Assembly (NCBI GenBank): GCA_004794655.1
Contig: SMMW01000568.1
Location: 2,159,001-2,223,000 of the forward strand
DNA: 64,000 bases
Source: Marisa cornuarietis
Lineage: Eukaryota > Mollusca > Gastropoda > Architaenioglossa > Ampullariidae
Direction of reading: 5' to 3'
The notes below the pieces were generated by a model that was given only the letters and a program-made list of their open reading frames with translations, ran no database searches and had not been told where the DNA came from. Numbering within the stretch: position 1 is the stretch's first letter; every line of letters starts with the position of its first letter. A program made the position numbers and the translations under genes. Positions 59,173-64,000 of this stretch are shown here, one piece after another.

Positions 59173-59938
59173 ACATAAAATACATGTAATGAGCTGTTAA
59201 GGGATCAAAGATAATTAGAAATGCAGGCTTGCTGATTAACGCGATAAAAAGCGTATTTATAACGGAACATTTATGAATATATTTATATAAAATAAACATT
59301 GTGAAGTATTATTTTAATATAATAAATATATTATTGAACTATATAACTTAATAACATTATATCGGTAAGCATACCCTTGAAATAATCGGTTTTTGGTTTA
59401 AGAGAAAATCTACAGCTTTTAATTCCTGCGATCACCCGTTTTAATTCAAGTTAAAAGCAGGGCTTGTTGCTGGGGTAAAGAAAACAAAAATAGCATTGGA
59501 TAAACTTAAAAGCATATAAAATGACAAACCAATCATGCAGGGGAAGATAAAGATAAGTAAAGAAAGATGTAGAAAAAAGAAATGGTTATACAACAACGAA
59601 GAGGTCTGTCTAGGGGTTAATATTTGCCAAGGTCTCAGGTGAGTTTCGGACATTGTTTAGAAGGTAATAGTAAAAGCTTTATATCAATGTCGTTGGCACA
59701 AACTATGTAGAGTTTTGTATCTTTGTGACATAAACGATATTACTAACAACAGTCTCACATTCACTCGCTCGTCAGGTCTTATATTACAAGGGATAACAAC
59801 ACAATGGTGCGAGTAGTGGTTATAACATATTTTTATTTTGTCTAATATCAGCACGACCATTCCTTTCCCATGTGCCATGGTAAGAGCAAAAGAAGACGGC
59901 GACAAGCTGACTGAACATTACTAAATGGCAGTGTTGCA

Positions 59939-62900
59939 TTATTTGTCACACTGCGTCTTTATGTCTGCCTGACAAACAAACCCCTTCTTACTCGCACACA
60001 TATGGTCGTTGACCACAACGGTGCTAGTGTAAAAGACCTCGACACAGTCCTCTTGGCCTCCACCGTCGTCCGGTTGGCGGTTGTCCCAGAGTCTGGAATC
60101 TCTCAACAAGGGAGTCTGGTCGTTCCACAGGAAGTGACCCTCCTGCACAATGTCATCCGCTCCAACCCAAAAGCCTTCACTTATTCCTAAAAGCGCTTGA
60201 CCTGAACAAAGATTATTTCCTTTTTTTTAATGAGTATGAATTTAATTTACTTTCATCAGTTTGCAATGCAATGTAATGATGTCCACTACCGCTTTTAACA
60301 ACTTTACTGGCATTGCAAAGAAAAATTCTCCATGATATATTTAATGAACAGATATTATAAATGATGAAGAAAAAAAAATCAGTTTCGATGCGCTCTGCCT
60401 TTGTGAAAATGAGTCATTACACAAACGGGAAGTCCATCGACGAAGAGTAAAATGTTTGGCATAGCTGCATGTGGACATGAAGTTTTGTGTGTGTATGCGT
60501 GCGTGCGTGCGGTATTTGAAATAACTATAGTTTACAATATTACTATAGTTTATAAACGAGGTATTTGGAGCTATAAGTGCTGCAGCACTTTACCAAAGCA
60601 GGGTCACTTCAAGCAGAAATTTAACACTTAAGTTTTTCGCTTGGTTCTTGGGGAAATATACACGATATCTTCTTCTACATTTTGAGATAAGCGATTCACA
60701 AACCTCACAAACCATTAAAAAAGTACTGTTTTCTGTATTTAATGACGACGGCTCTATAAGGTTTGCATTTGCAGCCGACACCAATTCTAAAAATAGAACG
60801 CTTTATTTATTTTCTGTCGACGTCCTCTTTTCAGAAAAGTCCATGTGTGTTTTTAAAAACACAAGTAATACGAAATTCTTTACACTTTTGTAAAAACTCA
60901 AAATTGGAACGTGTTTTGGGATTTTGGATGCTGCCATTCCCAATTTCTTCAAATTAAACCTCACTAATGCTTCAAATGGTAGTAAAAGTTTTATCAACTC
61001 ACCCATCGTCTCCAGCAGATACAGCAAGGCCGAGCCATCCTCCTCACGTGACTTGAAGTAAAAGAGATGACCTCCATCACTTTCACAGCGCCTTCTGGCG
61101 GTCTGATAGTCTCGCTTGATGATGTACAGCTTCAGACAACGTTTGCTGTAAAGCACATAGCCCTTCTCCACAGGACAGCCGCCTGCACATGAAATGTTTT
61201 AGCCCAAAATACAGTGAATTTTTCCACGATCTTAATACTGGTGTTGTGTCAGGAACTGACCTTTGAATATAACCCTTAAACATTGTAAGTATAAAGCTGT
61301 GAGGATTAGTTTTATCCTACAGGTCTTATATAGGTTCAATCTTCAAATGTTGAATGATATGTGCTCGACAAGTAAAAAAGACTCACAGAGGACAGCAATA
61401 AAAAGCCAGCGATACCAGTGATGTTCGTGCGTATGTGAGACTGGATGATGGCTGTAACTGGTGCTACCTTTGATTGCGACCAGCACAGTGCAAATCTATT
61501 ATTATTCGACTTTATTTATAAAGATTGTTATTGTTGTTGACTGTACAAGTGAAACATTATTATTAATAAGTCTCGTTTTGTGGTTTTAACCAATTCAAAT
61601 TATCTTAAAATATCTCAATCAACCGGTTCTTTAAAGACAGTATAGTAACGAAACACAGCTCCCCGCCCCACTGCCCTTTGTTAAATCTGCTCAGCTCTAC
61701 CCCCTTCCCCTCTGTTCAAAGGAATCACACCCAATATCTCTGTTCAACTACAGAATGCAACAAATTCGACTTAACAGGAATAACTTTCGATTGCAACCAG
61801 TACAGGGAAAATCTATTATTATTAATAGATGATATTGTAACCGGACTGACGTGTCGCTACACATTCACACTCTCTACACTGCCCTAGCGCCATAAATCAG
61901 TCCGTTCCTCTTTCTTGTTCCAGGGGAGAGGACGGAAGTTCCCAAGGAGAACTTTCTATCTAAAGTCCTAGCTCTCGTTAGTCGGGCGCACGTTGTCTCT
62001 AATATACTGCCTCGCGTTGTGTTCTTTTTTTTCCATCTATCTTCGGCACCCGCACTCAGCCGACCTTGGAGTACACAAAAGACCCTGCTTTTACTCTAGA
62101 TCAAAAGTGTGTTCTCTGCGGTGTATCGCTCAGCTCCTTGATCCTCGTGTGTGTTCTGCTGCTCGACACGATTACAATGGACGACACAATTTCTTTCTCT
62201 CTACCGATTCTCATTCATCTCGTTCACACGATGAGGACACATACATCACGCTAGCATACGGACTAAGACACTTACACAAGTGAGTAAGTTTCAAAGACAT
62301 AAAGTTTATTTACATAATGCACACCTATAACTACTAGTATCCCTATCCTAACTTACCTACTTAGCTAGTATCCCTATCCTAACTTACCTACTCAGCTAAA
62401 TCTGTAGAGCCTCTTTTCAGCGGACCAAGCTACCTTGCGGTAGGCTTGATACTTCTCTCGCACTCGAGTGGGGGGCGAGGTTGGGGAGGTAGTTGAAGTG
62501 ACGAGAGCCTCTTTTCAGCGGACCAAGCTACCTTGCGGTAGACTTGACACTTCTCTCGAACTTCGAACCACCAGTTTACTGCTCGTCCAAGCAGGACCAG
62601 TTGCCTTTCGACAAACAGGTCCAGAGAATGACTTTTCTCTGGTATTTATACTAAAATAGCTGGGTGCTACGTCACCCGTTGTGCGGTCAGCCTGCCTCGC
62701 GATGCTCCGCTCGCGCGACCAAGCGTGGGGTGGAAGGGGGTGCGGGGTAGGGGGAAGAAAGCACCGTCAGCGGTACAAGCTATCTAGCGCTCCCGCTACA
62801 ATATATTTATAAAGATTGTTATTGTTGTTAATCATGCAAGCAAAACATTAATCATATTGTAATCATTATTATCCTGGTATATACTGAAATCCTGAAAAAA

Positions 62901-63452
62901 TAAAGCAGCTTAAATACAAACTTGCTGTAGATGGAAGGTAAATCTTAGAGAGTTGAAAAAGTAATTTTTCGACTAGTCATTTCCTAGAGGAATACGGGTG
63001 TAAAGGGAAAAACTGTACAAAACGTTCCGTGTCCTTGATCTTTTATTATAATCAGCTTCTGGATGGAGGGCAGTGAAGCTAGAGTAAGAGAGAGAGAGAG
63101 AAAGAGACTGATCGCGGGGACCAGTAGAGTCCAGTCAACGACTTTCTGCCCCACAGTCGAACGAGGTAACCATCAGTAATCATACGAGGGAGGTAACCAT
63201 CACTAATAATGCATCATAAAGAGACGTAAGCCCTTTTAGACATGTATCTCCTTTGGTTCCTTTTACTGCAGTTTTACCGTACATCGTGAAGAGATGTAAA
63301 TCTCTTTAAAACATGTAATATTTGTAGTCTAGTCACTGTAAATGCAACTTTACCGTAGCGAGGATGAGCGTCGGCAGAACGACTCGAACGAGCGACAGCG
63401 CTGTTTCCGTTTGCAGCCGCCACATCTGAGCGCAAGTTCTCACCAGTGACAC
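59939..63452 (-). CDS. Lectin G: C-type lectin, QPD type, partial (exons 3-5)
   Basis: Minus-strand exons: 63452-63354 (stalk, 99 nt), 61182-61003, 60201-59939. Exons 1-2 would lie beyond the right edge. The stalk starts GVTGENLRSDV. The lectin part shows CPVEKGYVLYSKRC, RRCESDG, FWVGADD, FLWNDQT, RQPDDGGGQEDC, VND and FVCQ. Two bases are missing at the usual stop (CAGTGAATG became CAGTGTG), so translation continues a few codons to TAA at 59939-59941. All present junctions are phase 1 and in frame. Intron 3 keeps the empty site for the RTE LINE found in gene D. The start and signal peptide cannot be judged. Confidence 0.7.
62331..62399. repeat. Tandem duplication, ~34-bp unit
   Basis: CTAGTATCCCTATCCTAACT and the following TACCTACT-TAG occur twice in a row. 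Confidence 0.85.
62405..62558. repeat. Tandem duplication, ~100-bp spaced unit
   Basis: The phrase GAGCCTCTTTTCAGCGGACC, continuing to CACTTCTCTCG, occurs twice (about 62407 and 62506) with two to three differences. Confidence 0.85.
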
Positions 63453-64000
63453 CTAAATAAACAGAAAAAAACAAGAGATTAGTCACCTACAACAGGTATC
63501 AGTATATAATCGTATCTGTGGGATCAATGCTCAAGGAAGTGTTCACAAAACCTTACTTAAATTTCCAAAGCTGGCGTCACCCGTCCAGTTCTTCGCTCCC
63601 GGCCCTCGACGGTGTTGTTGTGACTGTGGCCTTATATTTCTGTTTGTCTGCTCCCGAATGTCTGTCTGGTTTTTATAGTCACTATGTGCAATCTCTGGAG
63701 CCCACTGGTAGTTCTTAGACCAAACTATCAGCTTACGCTTACCCATATTGCATTCTGGTGACCAGAGACTACTGAAATATCAAAAGTTTTCAAGGCAACT
63801 AACGATACATAAAGATACATTCTTGCCCCCTTTCCCCTAAATCAAAATACTCTCAGTCCTTGTTATTTGGTTCCTCTTTGCGTTTTCTGTATTTTTTTTG
63901 TATTCGTCATCAGTACTGTTGTTTATCCTTCCGTTGTTCATGTGTTGTTTGTTTGTTTTTCTGTCCCTCGTATGTCATCTATGTCTCGTTCTTGTTCTGA

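Larger units (their letters stand above)
56580..59460. repeat. Right arm of second inverted repeat
   Basis: The reverse complement of 51950-53660, expanded by an L1-like fragment (57313-58367) and a MULE-like element (58630-59172). Confidence 0.75.
61183..63353 (-). other. Lectin G intron 3, with local tandem repeats
   Basis: About 61550-61700 is the uninterrupted host sequence that carries the RTE LINE in gene D. 61900-62800 is a G+C-richer segment unlike its surroundings, with two tandem duplications (about 62331-62399 and 62405-62558). No exon or gene is supported. Confidence 0.5.

Noticed and set aside
62331..62558. Possible CRISPR-like or satellite array
   Set aside because: Only two units of each type, with no regular spacers, in a eukaryotic genome.

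Overview
This is eukaryotic, intron-bearing DNA of about 38-40% G+C. It is rich in non-LTR retrotransposons, MITEs and (CA)n/(GT)n microsatellites. The mix suggests a lophotrochozoan, most likely a mollusc and possibly a gastropod; the species cannot be told from the sequence. Intact exons have canonical AG acceptors, nearly all introns are phase 1, and one intron position repeatedly uses a GC donor. I recognise no bacterial operon, rRNA, tRNA or CRISPR.

The host content is one expanding family of small secreted, single-domain C-type lectins. The ancestral gene has five exons: (1) 5'UTR plus only the ATG; (2) a 73-nt signal-peptide exon; (3) a short, variable stalk exon of 72-111 nt; (4) a 177-180-nt exon with the first half of the lectin fold; (5) a terminal exon of about 250-263 nt with the QPD sugar motif, an (L/I/V)ND motif, the last three cysteines and the stop. 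Four gene models have no in-frame break: B (+, 9557-13833), D (-, 33683-22163), F (-, 53117-49126) and E (+, 40329-44945, whose normal ATG is deleted). G (-, 63452-59939) runs off the right edge. A (+, 2574-3615) lacks exons 1-3. Around them lie second-cassette pseudogenes (4681-5477, 15183-15984, 45301-45365), an inverted orphan exon 5 (6157-6400), orphan exon 2/3 pairs (20.4-20.8 kb, 46.5-46.9 kb), a dead extra exon 3 (29.2 kb) and an orphan promoter plus exons 1-2 (56.9-58.5 kb).

The layout comes from repeated segmental duplication. Block A (about 28-5830) and block B (about 6471-8110 plus 12070-16250 plus 20.1-20.9 kb) are direct copies. About 7.0-12.35 kb is repeated in inverse at 29.6-37.4 kb. 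A second inverted pair (about 51.95-53.66 and 56.58-59.46 kb) places two lectin promoters head to head. Transposons landed on top of this: two long LINEs (16250-20090, I/Nimb-like; 24450-27487, RTE-like, inside gene D), an L1-like fragment (57313-58367), older RT fragments, a mariner with an internally inverted segment (55206-55773), two MULE-like elements (35760-36103, 58630-59172), two long foldback elements (about 39.5-40.04 and 47.9-48.4 kb) and two MITEs whose interior carries telomere-like TTAGGG sequence (28-265, 6471-6702). Because paralogous blocks preserve the empty sites, several insertions can be dated and their target-site duplications read directly.

The most interesting biology is the pattern of divergence. 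Between near-identical duplicates, changes concentrate in the signal-peptide exon and in three short stretches of exon 5 around the ligand site, and almost all are amino-acid changing. Introns and exon 4 hardly differ. The sugar triplet itself varies (QPD, NPD, DPN). This looks like a diversifying lectin repertoire with a shared, conserved core promoter (palindrome, TATA, TTCAGA initiator).
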